A stretch of 64,000 nucleotides of DNA. It comes from Cercophora sp. LCS_1 (Eukaryota; Ascomycota; Sordariomycetes; Sordariales; Lasiosphaeriaceae). Where the stretch lies: contig JAPZLL010000052.1 of the NCBI GenBank assembly GCA_036250225.1, positions 62,001-126,000 on the forward strand. Direction: 5' to 3'. The number at the start of each line of letters is the position of its first letter. The stretch's first letter is position 1. A model generated the notes under the pieces. That model ran no database searches. It worked only from the letters and a program-made list of their open reading frames with translations, and was not told the DNA's origin. Positions 13,277 to 23,908 of this stretch are shown piece after piece. A program made the translations under genes and the position numbers.

Positions 13277-14977
13277 GGTGTTGCACCAGTTGTTTTGTGG
13301 CGCTAGGCTGGATGGTTGTGTTGCTGGGCGGTTCCGGGATGCTCAATAGCATCGCTGGAGGCGGCGCATGCTGCTGCGTTGAGCAAGGTGCAAGTGTTGA
13401 TGGGAGGAGCGCCATGTCGCAGTGGTGAAGGACGCTTTTGTTGTCTTCGCTCTGGTCAAACTGTCGGGCCCTGACCTGAGAATAGGTGAGGTTTCATGAC
13501 ATTTGTAGGTTGGCCCCGTTTGGTAGCTTGAGGTGAGACCAGACGATTGGTACAACTTTGTGAACTGTGTTGAAGAAAGCTGTTGTGATTAATCTCTCTG
13601 TAGGATATCCCTCGACTCAAAGCGCTGGGAGCTGTTTGTTGCTGTGCTATGGCGGAGCTAAGGTGTTTGAGCGTGCCGTCATTTGTCTATATTTCATGTT
13701 GGCATCGCCACTTGGACACCCGGTTTACGGTCAACAGAGGGTAGACCTGTGCGTCGACTTCTATGCTCACATGCTGGGCACTTGGACATCGTCAGGGCAT
13801 CGATTTACATGGACATTGTAGCCTGGCTCTGCTTCTAGTCAAGAAGAGACAAAATATACAAGGATCCACCGGCCGTTTTATGAAAGCTCCCAGTGCATGC
13901 CCTATCTGGCTGTTGGGGCTCTCTATGGTGTAGAGGGAGTAAGCCCGCGATGCTGAAACAGGCCCTTTAGAGTGTGGGGAATAGCTTCAAATCGAGATGT
14001 GAGATTCGCCTGAAGGTTATCTGCTCGTGAATGTCGAGCGCAGCTGACTAGTCTTGACTTCGGCATATGGAAACTGCCGCAAGACGGGATCGTGTCGATA
14101 GAGGAAAAAATGGATAGTTTTGCTGGAGATTATCGTCGTAGAGATACGTAAATATGGCGAGTGATTCCATTGTCGTTGGTGACTTAGGTTTATTGCCCAT
14201 ATTAGATGACGGATTTCCTCGCTGCTTTCACCCCCTACTCCTGAGGAAGGGGACTCGAGAGTGTGTAATATTTTTGGGTGTTTCTCGCGGCGGGAAGGCG
14301 CAGAAGATATTATTAACTCTACGTGGCAGTTCTTCCTTCTCGCTGGAGATGCTGGGTGTGTTAACTGGGAGACGACGCCGTCTGGATGTAGAAGCCACGA
14401 TCTCCCGGTCAAGGTACAATACTACTAGCGGGCGGTCTGGGCTAACTGAGCTGAGATGGCGACTTAGAATACTCATTGGAATATTCCCGGCCGTTTGCTC
14501 CAAGAATACTATCGATTTCCTTTTGAGGCACCGACCATCTTCCTTCTCCTCACCCGACCGAAAAATCTCCCACGCCTCAACCAAAGGTATCGAGACCAGA
14601 AATCTTCCCCACTGGGACGTGCCACACACACAAAACAGAAATAACTAAAATTTACAAATACCTGCCATTTCCGCTGCCCGTGCCACCGGTCGGCAGTCCG
14701 GGCTGCCGTTCCACAACACCCGAAGGGCACCGACGGCACAGTAAACAAACCCCTGAATGAGATCTCCCGAGCCACATCCCCACATTGCCCACGCGGGGGT
14801 CGTCATATTCCAGTCAAAATCCGCTTCTGCACCTTTGATTTGAGTCCCTTGCATTTTTTTGGGTTGGAACCGCATTTGCGCATCGTCGATACGCTTTCGC
14901 CGCGCCGCGGTTGTGCCGTGACATCGTGTGACCGCACAATGTCACGGTCGTAAACCAATCTCAACACCAAAACGACC

Positions 14978-15096
14978 ACATACGGCCATACCCATTGGAG
15001 AACTCGGGATCCCGTCCGCTCTCCCCTAGATAAACCAACGAGGGCCAGACTAGTAATTGGGTCGGTGACGACCAGTGAATCCCTGGTGTTGTATGT
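14978..15096 (+). rRNA. 5S rRNA gene, copy 1
   Basis: A 119-nt gene recognised by its ends and internal control region. The 5' end ACATACGGCC pairs with the 3' end GTTGTATGT to form helix I. The internal segments GGATCCCGTCCGCTC and GGGTCGGTGACGACCAG match the conserved fungal 5S core. A T-rich pol III terminator follows at once (TTTTG then a longer T run). Dispersed single 5S genes are known from Neurospora and related fungi. This copy differs from the second copy at 42420-42538 at ten positions. Helix I is kept by a G-U pair at position 8. Confidence 0.93.
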
Positions 15097-15158
15097 TTTG
15101 TTTTTTTTTTTGCCCCTATTCCCGTCACCACACCTTTTCGGGCCTCCCTTCCTTCCCG

Positions 15159-15196
<38 letters not shown>

Positions 15197-15439
15197 TGGG
15201 TTTTGATCCCAACTGCTATTTGCCATCTCCTTGCATTTCACAATTCCCAACCCGTCCCTCATCCCATTCTATCCGCCCTCGCCAAAATTTCATGTTGGTG
15301 GAGCCCATCGCAACCCGCTATCGCCCATCCATGCATGCCCTCGCCCATCCGAACCCTCATCAAACCCACAACACAACCCGCACCCTCTCCATTTCGTGAC
15401 AAAAACATATCCACAACCTCCATCAAGCAGGCAAAACAA
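15097..15439. other. Spacer between 5S and tRNA genes
   Basis: Contains the 5S terminator T-runs and a 29-nt T tract (15163-15191), then C-rich sequence upstream of tRNA-Thr. No gene seen. Confidence 0.7.
15163..15191. repeat. Poly(T) tract, 29 nt
   Basis: Uninterrupted T run between the 5S gene and the tRNA-Thr pair. Confidence 0.9.
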
Positions 15440-15538
15440 GCCTCTATAGCTCAGTGGTAGAGCGCGTCACTAGTAAAGATTCAGCGTAATCGAATCTTCA
15501 CCATGACGAGGCCGTCGGTTCGACTCCGACTGGAGGCA
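15440..15538 (+). tRNA. tRNA-Thr (AGT), with intron
   Basis: Cloverleaf folded by hand. The acceptor GCCTCTA pairs with TGGAGGC with discriminator A. The D stem is GCTC/GAGC. The anticodon stem CGTCA/TGACG closes the loop CTAGTAA, giving anticodon AGT. The T stem GTCGG/CCGAC encloses TTCGACT. A 27-nt intron lies at the canonical position just 3' of base 37 and has its own stem, AAGATTC/GAATCTT. The mature length is 72 nt. A second tRNA-Thr(AGT) begins 23 nt downstream, and no T run of four or more separates them. Confidence 0.93.
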
Positions 15539-15561
15539 TTCCAACCCATTTCTCACGCAAG

Positions 15562-15633
15562 GCCCGCTTGGCTCAGTGGTAGAGCGTATCACTAGTAATG
15601 ATAAGGTCATCAGTTCGATTCTGATAGTGGGCA
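15562..15633 (+). tRNA. tRNA-Thr (AGT), intronless
   Basis: A 72-nt cloverleaf. The acceptor GCCCGCT pairs with AGTGGGC with discriminator A. The D arm is the same as in its neighbour. The anticodon stem TATCA/TGATA holds the loop CTAGTAA, giving anticodon AGT. The T stem is ATCAG/CTGAT around TTCGATT. It has the same anticodon as the upstream gene but weaker stems produced by paired changes. The first T run of five or more downstream is at about 15663. Confidence 0.92.
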
Positions 15634-16054
15634 TTGAAGAGGGAGAGTGGGATAGGCGGTTTCTTTTTGTGGTGATTTTCTGTTTTTTTTCTTTTGGGTG
15701 TTTTTTGGGGTTGGTTGGCATTGGGATTTGGGTTGAGGGCTTTGGACACTACGATGGAGGACGGACCTTTAAGTCAGTCTTGTCAATACAAGTGGCCCGA
15801 TGAATGGGCTTTTGTTTTTGCTGCCGAGCTGTGGGTTAGCCACCGCTGTCAAAAAAAAAAAAAAAAGAAAAAAAAAAGAAAAAAAAAAAAAAAAGCCAAA
15901 ATTCAACGAGGGATTGAAGAGGGGATTTTGAACTTGGAAAACAGAAAACACCGGACTATTTAGGAGAGCAATGGGCCGAGTAATAAACACTCATCCTCAA
16001 AAACGAGGATGGATGGGAAAAAAAGAAGACAATGGAATTCTATTCCAATTGATC
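15634..16054. other. Spacer in the pol III cluster
   Basis: Contains the terminator T-runs of the tRNA-Thr pair (15663 onward) and a long interrupted A tract (about 15852-15894). No protein gene seen. Confidence 0.7.
15852..15894. repeat. Interrupted poly(A) tract
   Basis: About 43 nt of A with two single G interruptions, read directly. Confidence 0.85.
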
Positions 16055-16127
16055 TGATCGAGCCCGGGATCGAACCGGGGACCTTCAGTGTGTGAGACTG
16101 ACGTGATAACCACTACACCACTCGACC
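16055..16127 (-). tRNA. tRNA-Val (CAC)
   Basis: On the minus strand the acceptor GGTCGAG pairs with CTCGATC, and the discriminator is A. The D arm GTGTAGTGGTTATCAC is typical of tRNA-Val. The anticodon stem TCAGT/ACTGA encloses CTCACAC, giving anticodon CAC. The T stem CCCGG/CCGGG encloses TTCGATC. It is 73 nt with no intron. It closes the pol III cluster and points toward the tRNA-Thr pair. Confidence 0.94.
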
Positions 16128-16818
16128 TTGTTGTTGATAAAAGGTGTCCGCTAAACTCAACTCGGGCTTCGAATTACTCGGTCGGCCGCATCGCGGGGAC
16201 AGACTGACAAGACAAGACAATTTTGTCAAGAAGGAGGACAGCAGCATTACCAGTTTCGGTCATGGAAGGTGAGAAGTTGATGACAAGTATTATCAGTTGA
16301 ACCAGCATAAACACTTGCCCAGAACAGGAGCGACTTTTCGTTGGTGTGTTTCTGTATATTCGACCTTCACTGCAAGCCGTGACGGCACTCTGACATCACA
16401 CAACTATATACACTGACGTCGTTGGCACCATCGCCCTCCATCCATAAACCTTTGCTACATCCCTCATACTAACTCATCAAGCCGCTGCCTCTAACTAAGT
16501 TAAAAAAACGCCCGCAAAGGCAATAAATAATGTATATACCGGATTTTTGTCTTCCGTCAAATCATACCAAATCCAAATCCACACATCACAAATAACCCCT
16601 TGAAATATGTACAACGAACTGGCTCCAAGCAGCACCAAGTAGGTGTGGTGTTGAAGAGAATTAAAATAGAAAAAACCAAATAGAAATATGTCTCCTGGCA
16701 GGGAGACATGGGTATCGAGCGCCGATGATGATGAAACCCCAAGTGTATCCAAGAAATAGAGAAACCCAACACCTTTTTCGTGCAATCATACCAACCAGAA
16801 CCCATCAAGATGCTTGGA
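16128..16818. other. Intergenic, 3' of the GPI-protein gene
   Basis: No coding region with recognisable content. It holds the 5' flank of tRNA-Val and probably the 3' UTR of the minus-strand gene ending at 16819. Confidence 0.6.
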
Positions 16819-17901
16819 TTATAGCATCCAATGCAGCAACAATGCTAGCCCCGTGACGGACGTCACCATCCATAGCGAGCTCGCGGGGGCTGTCCTCAAT
16901 CCTGAGCTGGACCGGATTTCAACTGCAAGCTGCTCCTCCACGAACCCGGGCCCACAAAGCAGGTTGACCTGCTTCGCCGCTTTTTCGTATGTGTTGACGA
17001 TCAGCTGCTTGCGATTTCCGGTCGCCTGATGGAAAATGTTCATCGTTTGCTGGAGGCACTGGTTGCACGTCGGGACAGCACTGCCGGGAAGGGACATGTT
17101 GAGGGCAAGGTAGTACATGTACATGTTGCCGGGGTTGGTGGTGTTGGTCGCGGCATTGGCGTAGCAATACATCGACGTTTGCGGGTCCTTGAGACAACCG
17201 GCGCTGTAAATGGGAGCGTATGATACCATCGCCGCATACGAGTTGCGGATCGTGGGGTGACCTTGTTGATATTCGGTACCGCAATGCTCCTTCGCTGTTA
17301 GGTTCCTGGCTAGGTCGGCAAGATAACCGTTGCAGAAGGTGGCATTGGCATGGCATGTTGCATCAAGAACCTGTGTCGTGCTGACGAGAGACTTCTCGGC
17401 ATTGAAAAATGATCGAGACCCCTAACCAATGTCAACAACAGTATCCAACATGTCACGGGGGATCGTGTAACCAACCTGAATAAGCATTGAGAGGGGATAG
17501 CATTGCTTGAATCGCTCATCGGTCAGGAAGCTGTTGATGAAAACCGGGCATGGCACGGAGCCATCCTCGGCCGTCGTCCAGTTTGTCGACAAAGTACCGT
17601 CAAGAGGACTAGGCAAGGGGCTTGCAGATACAGTTGATGTTGCCTTGTCTTGCTCGGTGGCGGTTGAGACGGCGATCTGGAAGGTTGTGGTGACTGATGG
17701 CGGCGCCTCAAAGACTTGTCTCCTCCGCAGATCCACCTCGGCCTCCGACATCATGGTCCAGCTGCCATCCTCGTGATACCGAATTCGGGGGTCGATGAGC
17801 AACGTCTCAACAGGTTCGGGACTGTCTGCCGTGGCGGCCAGTACCCGGCACGCGAGGGTCACGAGAGTGAAGATACCTGTCCATCGTGGGGAGGCCATCA
17901 T
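16819..17901 (-). CDS. Secreted Cys-rich protein, probably GPI-anchored
   Basis: Two exons: 17476-17901 and 16819-17421, with a 54-nt intron (17422-17475, GTTGGT...TTAG). The product is 342 aa. Residues 1 to about 23 form a signal peptide (hydrophobic core TGIFTLVTLACRVLA). A Ser/Thr-rich stretch around residues 65-110 and a Cys-rich domain with several N-x-S/T sites follow. The C-terminus is a short hydrophobic segment (SLWMVTSVTGLALLLHWML), typical of a GPI-attachment signal. The architecture resembles uncharacterised fungal cell-surface proteins (I believe the DUF7729 group, not checked). The alternative start 17898 is one codon downstream. Function is unknown; it is likely a plasma-membrane or wall protein. 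Confidence 0.75.
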
Positions 17902-19673
17902 GAAGCAGCTATTCAACACTGCTGGGCGGCCTGGTGCAACATTACTCTGCGACACGAGCTGCTAAAGGAGTGACTGGTAACGTCCGATCGGCTGGGTCAG
18001 ACAGGCAGATCGGTGTTTGGCCGAGGTCGTGAGGGGTTCTCGAAGCCGGGGAACGGCGTGTCGGCTCCCTTTTGTTTCGATACCTGAATCGAGTGCGTGG
18101 GGTGTGAGCAAGGCCGGGCTTGGATCCAATATGGCCAATATGGGTGGGCGGGTAAATAACGTGGTGCCGTGTGCTGTGGCGGCACACCCAATGAGCGACG
18201 CGGTTTGGAGATATAAATTTGTGTGATAATGCCGTAGTTGCTTGTAGAAGGAACGAGGGGACGTCAGGATCTGACAGACGGCAGACTCGAAATGACAAGA
18301 GAACGAGAAAATCGAGTGGACGCGGTCTTGAAGTTCACTTTGGTTCAGCGCGGGAGTCAAGGCGACTGGACCCCGGCATGCTGCCAGGGGATCAGGGGAA
18401 GCGATCTGCCGCTAGCCAATTGGGGCGGTCTAGAGCGGTCGCCGTGCGGCTATCGAGCGTCCTTTCCCTTTTGATGCTGCTGCCCAGCGTCTCTATGTCT
18501 TGGCAAAGCGAGACCGAGGGGCAATCGGTCTTGGTGCGTTTAATTGGGGTCCTGTCATCACCGCATCTCGACCGCGACCATGACCACAGACGCTCGTGAC
18601 TGGAAACGAGATACACGGGAAGCACTTCCATGCTTCAGCTGTCAGACACCCGCGGAGGGCGGGCCGGCTCAGCAAAACGGACCTTGGCCGGGGCGGAAGC
18701 TGCAGGTACAGATTGGACGCGGGGCGGCCGTAGATTGCCCGGCAGCGAGTTGCCCTGATTCTGCTGCAGCCTCTTGCAGCTCTCCGTGCCATTGAGCTGA
18801 ACCGAATGCCGACACCATCGCGGGAGGCAATTGACTTGCCATGAACAATGGACGGCTGCGTTGCACCGAGGGACCGTGAAGGAAACCCAGCAGAAGAAAT
18901 CTCCGCATAAGCGAAATTTCCCAGCGCACCAACGAACGGCCCTATCTGATGGCTTGCAGAAAATCAGATCTGCTTGGCCTAGCGTCGCGCCGGGCCTCGA
19001 AGCCGTTGCGCCCCATCATGTACCATGACTGTCGTCAACGCCGTTGAACGTTGTGCACTAGTCTGAATAATTGTGGGCGTTATGGGCAGAGAGCATCGAT
19101 TCATTTCCGTTGCTGGTATCCGAACAAAATGTGTTTCCCATTTACCGGACAATGCCGGCAACGAAGAAACAAAAGAAAAAGGTCCATGACACCTGAATGA
19201 TCGACACATTTGTTTCCGCAAAAGCCAACTGGACACCCGAGCGCTGGGGACAGGCAATTGCCCAGAAGGAAGCAGCCGGATCGTCGCCCTCGAAGCCACG
19301 AGGTTAGCCACAAGGGTTCTCTTCCCCCTCTCCCCACTCCCCGACGCCACCAAATTGAACATTATCCACTCGCAGGGGCTTCCGTCTCCAATCACGGTTG
19401 GATGGCGTCAGCAAGCCCAAAATTGACAGGCCCCACAAGGCCCATCCCCTGCTTGTTGATTATCATGCCTTCCTTCCCTTTTTCGCAAACGCTCGAAATT
19501 GCCCCATGTCATGCCACTCCATCAAATCGATAAATCTAAGGCTAAGACCCGCGATGTCTTGATGGTCAACTCTATCTTTCCCCGAGATACGACGTTGAAT
19601 GTGCTGTTTCACGTCACACCGTTCCATAAAAAAAAAAAAAATTTAGATGATAGATCCATCTCATCAAGCGAAT

Positions 19674-19725
<52 letters not shown>

Positions 19726-20572
19726 ATTTCTCTGCGCCCATTTATATCCAAAGCCTTTAATGAGTAGAAACACACAATCAGAGAGTCAAAGAACCTCAAT
19801 TGGACCACAACGCGCCAACATCGTCGCCGCCAAATTTCCGGGGAACCATCCAATCTGCCCATCAAATCGGGGAATTACGCTGTCGTAGTGCGGGATGGAA
19901 TGGGATGAATGTCTTGTCCGGCCTCTCGACGTCTATGGTTAGTTGGCTACGGACCGATACGACTGCAAAATCTTTCTCATTTTAGGTATCTTCTTCGTCC
20001 ACCCTCCCAGGCGTTTTACCAGCACATCGGGCTGGACCGCTCGCTGTCTAAGACAACAAACAAACCCGAGCTGACACACACTTCCCGTGAGACATTTCCA
20101 GGCGCGCCGGACAGAAGAACACAGAAAGATCATCTAGTGGCTGCTGATGGAATGGACCGTGCAGTCCGTCAGCCTGAGGCTTTGCGGGATAAAGAATCTG
20201 TTGCCTGCGTCATGAAATTGAGTTGTCAATATTGATCCTGCGCCGAGACTTCTTTCAAGCATCATTGTCACGTCGATACCACGTCGGAGTTGAGCTCCTG
20301 CCGGATGCCCGACAACACATTTCCATCCACTATCTACAGTAAGTGATCCGACAGCCTGTCATTGTAAACCCAAGTCGCCCACTACCATACGTAAACCTCA
20401 ACAACACCAAACGCCATCTTTTCCCCGTATGTACACGGTAACTCCGCTGTCCGCCGCCCTGTTGCATGATAACTTCGTCAGCCCTAATCAGCCCTCTACG
20501 AATGCAGTTCGTCATCCATCCCACCATCAACAACCCTGTCGATACTGAAAATAAACACCACCAGTGCCTGTA
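17902..20572. other. Intergenic, about 2.7 kb
   Basis: No recognisable gene. It includes the upstream region of the GPI-protein gene on its left side and the 3' flank of cul4 on its right side. A 13-nt A run and the longest homopolymer of the window, a 47-nt T tract, lie near 19628-19721. Confidence 0.55.
19675..19721. repeat. Poly(T) tract, 47 nt
   Basis: Uninterrupted T run, preceded about 35 bp upstream by an A run (about 19628-19640). No target-site duplication or retroelement body was recognised. Confidence 0.9.
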
Positions 20573-23190
20573 TCAAGCAAGATACGTATACGAGCCGCCT
20601 TCCCTCTCGAGATAGTCCTTTTCGATCAACCTAGCTCCTGTTAGTGCCACATCTCTTCTTCAGATGAAAGAAGGTTAACTCACTTCTCGATATTGGTCTT
20701 GATATCCCCCGCATCCACAGCGCCACGGCTCTTGGTCTGATTGATGACCTCGGCCACAAGCTGTCCATGCGTCATAATCTTTCTGCTCTTCATGATTCTC
20801 ACGATGGCTGCTTGTGTCTCGAATTGCCTGTCTGCCGCCACACGCTTGTGCGTCTCCTGATTTTCCTCTTTCGTCTCTTTGAGCTGGATCTGGTTAATCT
20901 TGACCCTGAACTTGGGGTCCGTAAACGCCCGGTTCACCGTAAACGTGTCGGTTGTGTTGACGTCGCGGCCTTTGGGGTGCTTGGTCAGCACGCGCACTTT
21001 TCCGCACGCCAGGCTCTGCAGGGTGCGCTGTAGCTCTGGCCCCGGCATGCCCGTCGACTGGGCAATTTGCTCGTACGAGAGGACTCCGTCAGTCGGGCCG
21101 CCTTTGCCCTCAACTTCGTTGAAGAGAACCAGGACGACAGCTTGATGGGCGCTAACAAGCAACTCCTTGCGACCACGGTCAAATCTTGCGTGCAGCACAC
21201 AGTGGGCAAGGCTGTGCTTCCACGTCAGACGGCGACCTGTGTGCTTCTTCTTGTAGTACTGATCAAACTGCTCGATCTCGTTCATAACCTCCCGAGGCAG
21301 CAGGACTCGCGTGTCGGGGTACGTTGGCCACGCGGCAGCAGAGAGGATGTTGACCGAGAGATCGACTTCGCCGGCCTTGGCCTTGCCAGTGCCCATGCGC
21401 CACTCTTTGTACGAGGCCATCTCGTCCTTGCCAAGCTCCTGGTCCTTGAACATTTGCTCCAGGTTGTGTGTAAACGTTGATCCACACTCGCTCTTGAGCT
21501 TGGAGAGCATGTTGCGCTCTGCATCCTGGCTGGCGCTGCGTCCCATGAGTAGTCGTCTCGCCAGGTCTTTCTTGTAAAAGGCCTCAAATACATCCTTTCC
21601 TTCTATGAAACGGAAGAGTTCAAGGGCGTTATCCAGCTGCCGATCAAGCTCTGCATCATCATCTCCTGTGCTCGCCACGCCGCTCATCTCAGCATCGGCC
21701 CTATCCTTGCTGTCAGAGAGCAATGTTTTGGGTAGTATCTTGAGACCGCCGCGAAGAAGCATGTCGATATACTTAGCGATCATCTCCCCAACCTTGGAGG
21801 AGCCCGTCTTCCACACAGCCGCTGTCGATTTGTCGTTGATAAACGCGCCAAAGGCTTCTCGGAGAGCATATGTGAAAATCTCGTCTCTGCCAAAGGCATC
21901 GCGAATCATGACGTCGAGCAGTCTCCGTAGTTCCAGCAGTCGAACAATCATTTCGTCGCCCCTGGCCAAATCGCTAACAATAGCCGCCCCCGTCGTCTTG
22001 ATGTAATTCTCCCAGGGGTCCTTGAGATTTTTCTGGATGGAAGAGAGGCGAAGCAGATCGTAAAGCGCCTTCATCGACTCGACATCATGCTGATCGATCA
22101 ATCTTGCGACGCTCCCACTGTCCAGCAGCTTAGCCGAGTACTTCTCGACCAACACCCTGTGCGCATCGTCCCTCAACTGCCGCTTAGTTGTGCTGTCAAA
22201 GTTGTAGACATCGCACCTCTCCGCCTCGAACCTGAGCAGCCGCTCACAGGTGAGGATATACTCCTTCAGTCCACACGCAGCGCTTCTGTCCTCGCCAAAC
22301 TCGACGAAAAAACCATGCGACGCGTCGAGAAACATTCGCTCAAACGCCTTCCCATAAACCCCAAACAGCCTCAACATCCCCACCCCTTCCTTCAACAACT
22401 CCTTCTCGAACCTCCCATCCCCCCTCCGATCCCAATCAACCAGTTCACACAACGCCTTGACCACCCCCTCTCCGGGGCCCCCTCCACCCCGCGGAAACAC
22501 CACCTGCCGGAACAACGCAATCCCCATATCATTAATCCCAATCTTCCCCTTCTTCCCCACAAGCCAGCTCCGATCCAGGTACGAATAAACCCATCGCACA
22601 ACCAGCAACTTTGCATTCCACCCCCCCCACTCCACCAGCACCTTACCCAGCACGTCCACCCCTCCATCGCCCTTCATCTCCAAACTGGCCAGATACGCCT
22701 CGCATTTCCCCCGCAGCCGTTCGGCCAGCTGCTCCGCCTCGCCGCGTCGACAAAAATCCTCCACGCCGCGATACAGCCGTTCAAGAGGCTGCTTGGTGGA
22801 ACGTCCCAGAAAGATATCATCCAGCGCCTCGTCCAGCTCGGTCCATGTCTTCCTATAGTATTCCTCTACGCTCGATTGGTTCGTCGGTCGGAGGTTCTTA
22901 ATGACGAGCTTGCGGGGGCCGATGTGCGGTTGGAGGCTGCTTGTTAGGTGGGGTCGTTGTTGCTCCGGGGAAACACCCTCGGGGCGTTTGCCCTGAACTT
23001 TGGCGGACATGCTGGCTGTTGTGGTTGGTGTTACAACGGCGGCGGGATGGGGCGATGAGTGGGAGGTGTTTGCGCGGGGTCGCTTATTGTTGTTGGTGGT
23101 AGAAGAAGAGGAGGAGTCGGTTGGTACGGGGCAATGGGTTTGGTGTTGGTGGTCGTGGAGACGTTTGGCGGGGGGTTGTGTTGGAGGCAT
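20573..23190 (-). CDS. cul4: Cullin-4, ubiquitin ligase scaffold
   Basis: Two exons: 20684-23190 and 20573-20630, joined across a 53-nt intron (20631-20683), giving 854 aa. The first about 80 residues are disordered (Ser/Asn/Thr-rich). The cullin repeat region follows, then the cullin homology domain with the CUL4-type block CGKVRVLTKHPKGRDVNTTD and FRVKINQIQLKET. The winged-helix end contains the neddylation motif IVRIMKSRK (acceptor Lys about 801). The last exon supplies LIEKDYLEREGGSYTYLA, the normal cullin C-terminus. CUL4 binds DDB1 and an Rbx1 RING protein. In Neurospora this ligase acts with DIM-5 in heterochromatin formation and DNA methylation (family knowledge). A later start at residue 60 (Met-Ser-Ala-Lys) is possible. 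The 5' side has a G13 run and an 18-bp palindrome. Confidence 0.93.
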
Positions 23191-23295
23191 GGACCGCCCA
23201 GCGTGGTTTGGTCCTCCTTCTTGTGTTGGACTTGCTTGTTTTTTGGAGTTTCGTTTTTCGTGGATTGGGGAGATTAGAATTAGGTTGGGCTTTTT

Positions 23296-23308
23296 GGGGG
23301 GGGGGGGG
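23296..23308. repeat. Poly(G) tract, 13 nt, in the cul4 leader region
   Basis: Run of 13 G on the plus strand, so C13 in the sense direction of cul4, about 105 bp upstream of its ATG. Confidence 0.8.
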
Positions 23309-23455
23309 AACGTGGGGTAGGTAGGACGAGATAAGTGTTGCGAAAAACGTCAGGTAACGCGATCACAGGTGGGTTGGTGATTGTATTGTATGACGGAGTC
23401 AAGGAAGGTGCGGTCCCGGCCGGTTTGGTGGTTGAAAGGCTGACAGGGAGCTTGG

Positions 23456-23473
23456 GGCGTTATCGATAACGCC
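23456..23473. promoter_or_regulatory. 18-bp perfect palindrome upstream of cul4
   Basis: GGCGTTATCGATAACGCC is a perfect palindrome centred on TTATCGATAA, about 270 bp upstream of the cul4 start. It contains two inverted GATAA cores back to back. It probably binds a dimeric factor; which one is unknown. Confidence 0.4.
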
Positions 23474-23908
23474 TATCATGCTGCGCGAACCCCGCTATGG
23501 GGAGGGAGCAGGCCGGCATTGGATTTCCAGAGCTTCGACGGGAGCTTCGGCGCGTTGGTGGTGTGAGGTAAGTGTGACGACGTCTGGACAAGGCTGGCCT
23601 GTACGGCTCAAGTATCAATCGACTTCAGTGGTCATAGATGTGTAGCTCTGAGCGACAAAAGACACTGAGGTCGTTCGTATCCATTTGTCACATTCAAGTT
23701 GTGGAATTGACGTTCGAGTGAGGTCCTCAAATCCGTATCTACGTCACAGAATCGATCATTCCAGGTTGTCTCCATCCTTTCTACTCAGAAGGCCCTGGTC
23801 TTTGTTAGGATGTAAAAGCTACATCCTCTTATCCCATGTTCCCTAGTAATGACACCCGGATTAAACCTCCAAAACCGCCCACCCAACCATTTGCTATCCC
23901 CCTCAAAC

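Larger units (their letters stand above)
3049..14977. other. About 12 kb gene-free stretch upstream of velC
   Basis: I found no ORF here, alone or joined across plausible introns, that resembles a known protein. The longest frames (for example 4412-5179 minus and 4519-5283 plus, about 255 codons each) overlap on opposite strands and have no domain. Base composition is ordinary, not AT-rich, so this is not a RIP-degraded transposon. Simple repeats are listed separately. The 5' part is likely to include the velC promoter and leader. Unannotated non-coding RNAs cannot be excluded. Confidence 0.55.
23191..23908. other. Intergenic between tel1 3' end and cul4 5' end
   Basis: Holds the cul4 upstream region (G13 tract at 23296-23308, 18-bp palindrome at 23456-23473) and the tel1 3' flank. 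No gene seen. Confidence 0.65.
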
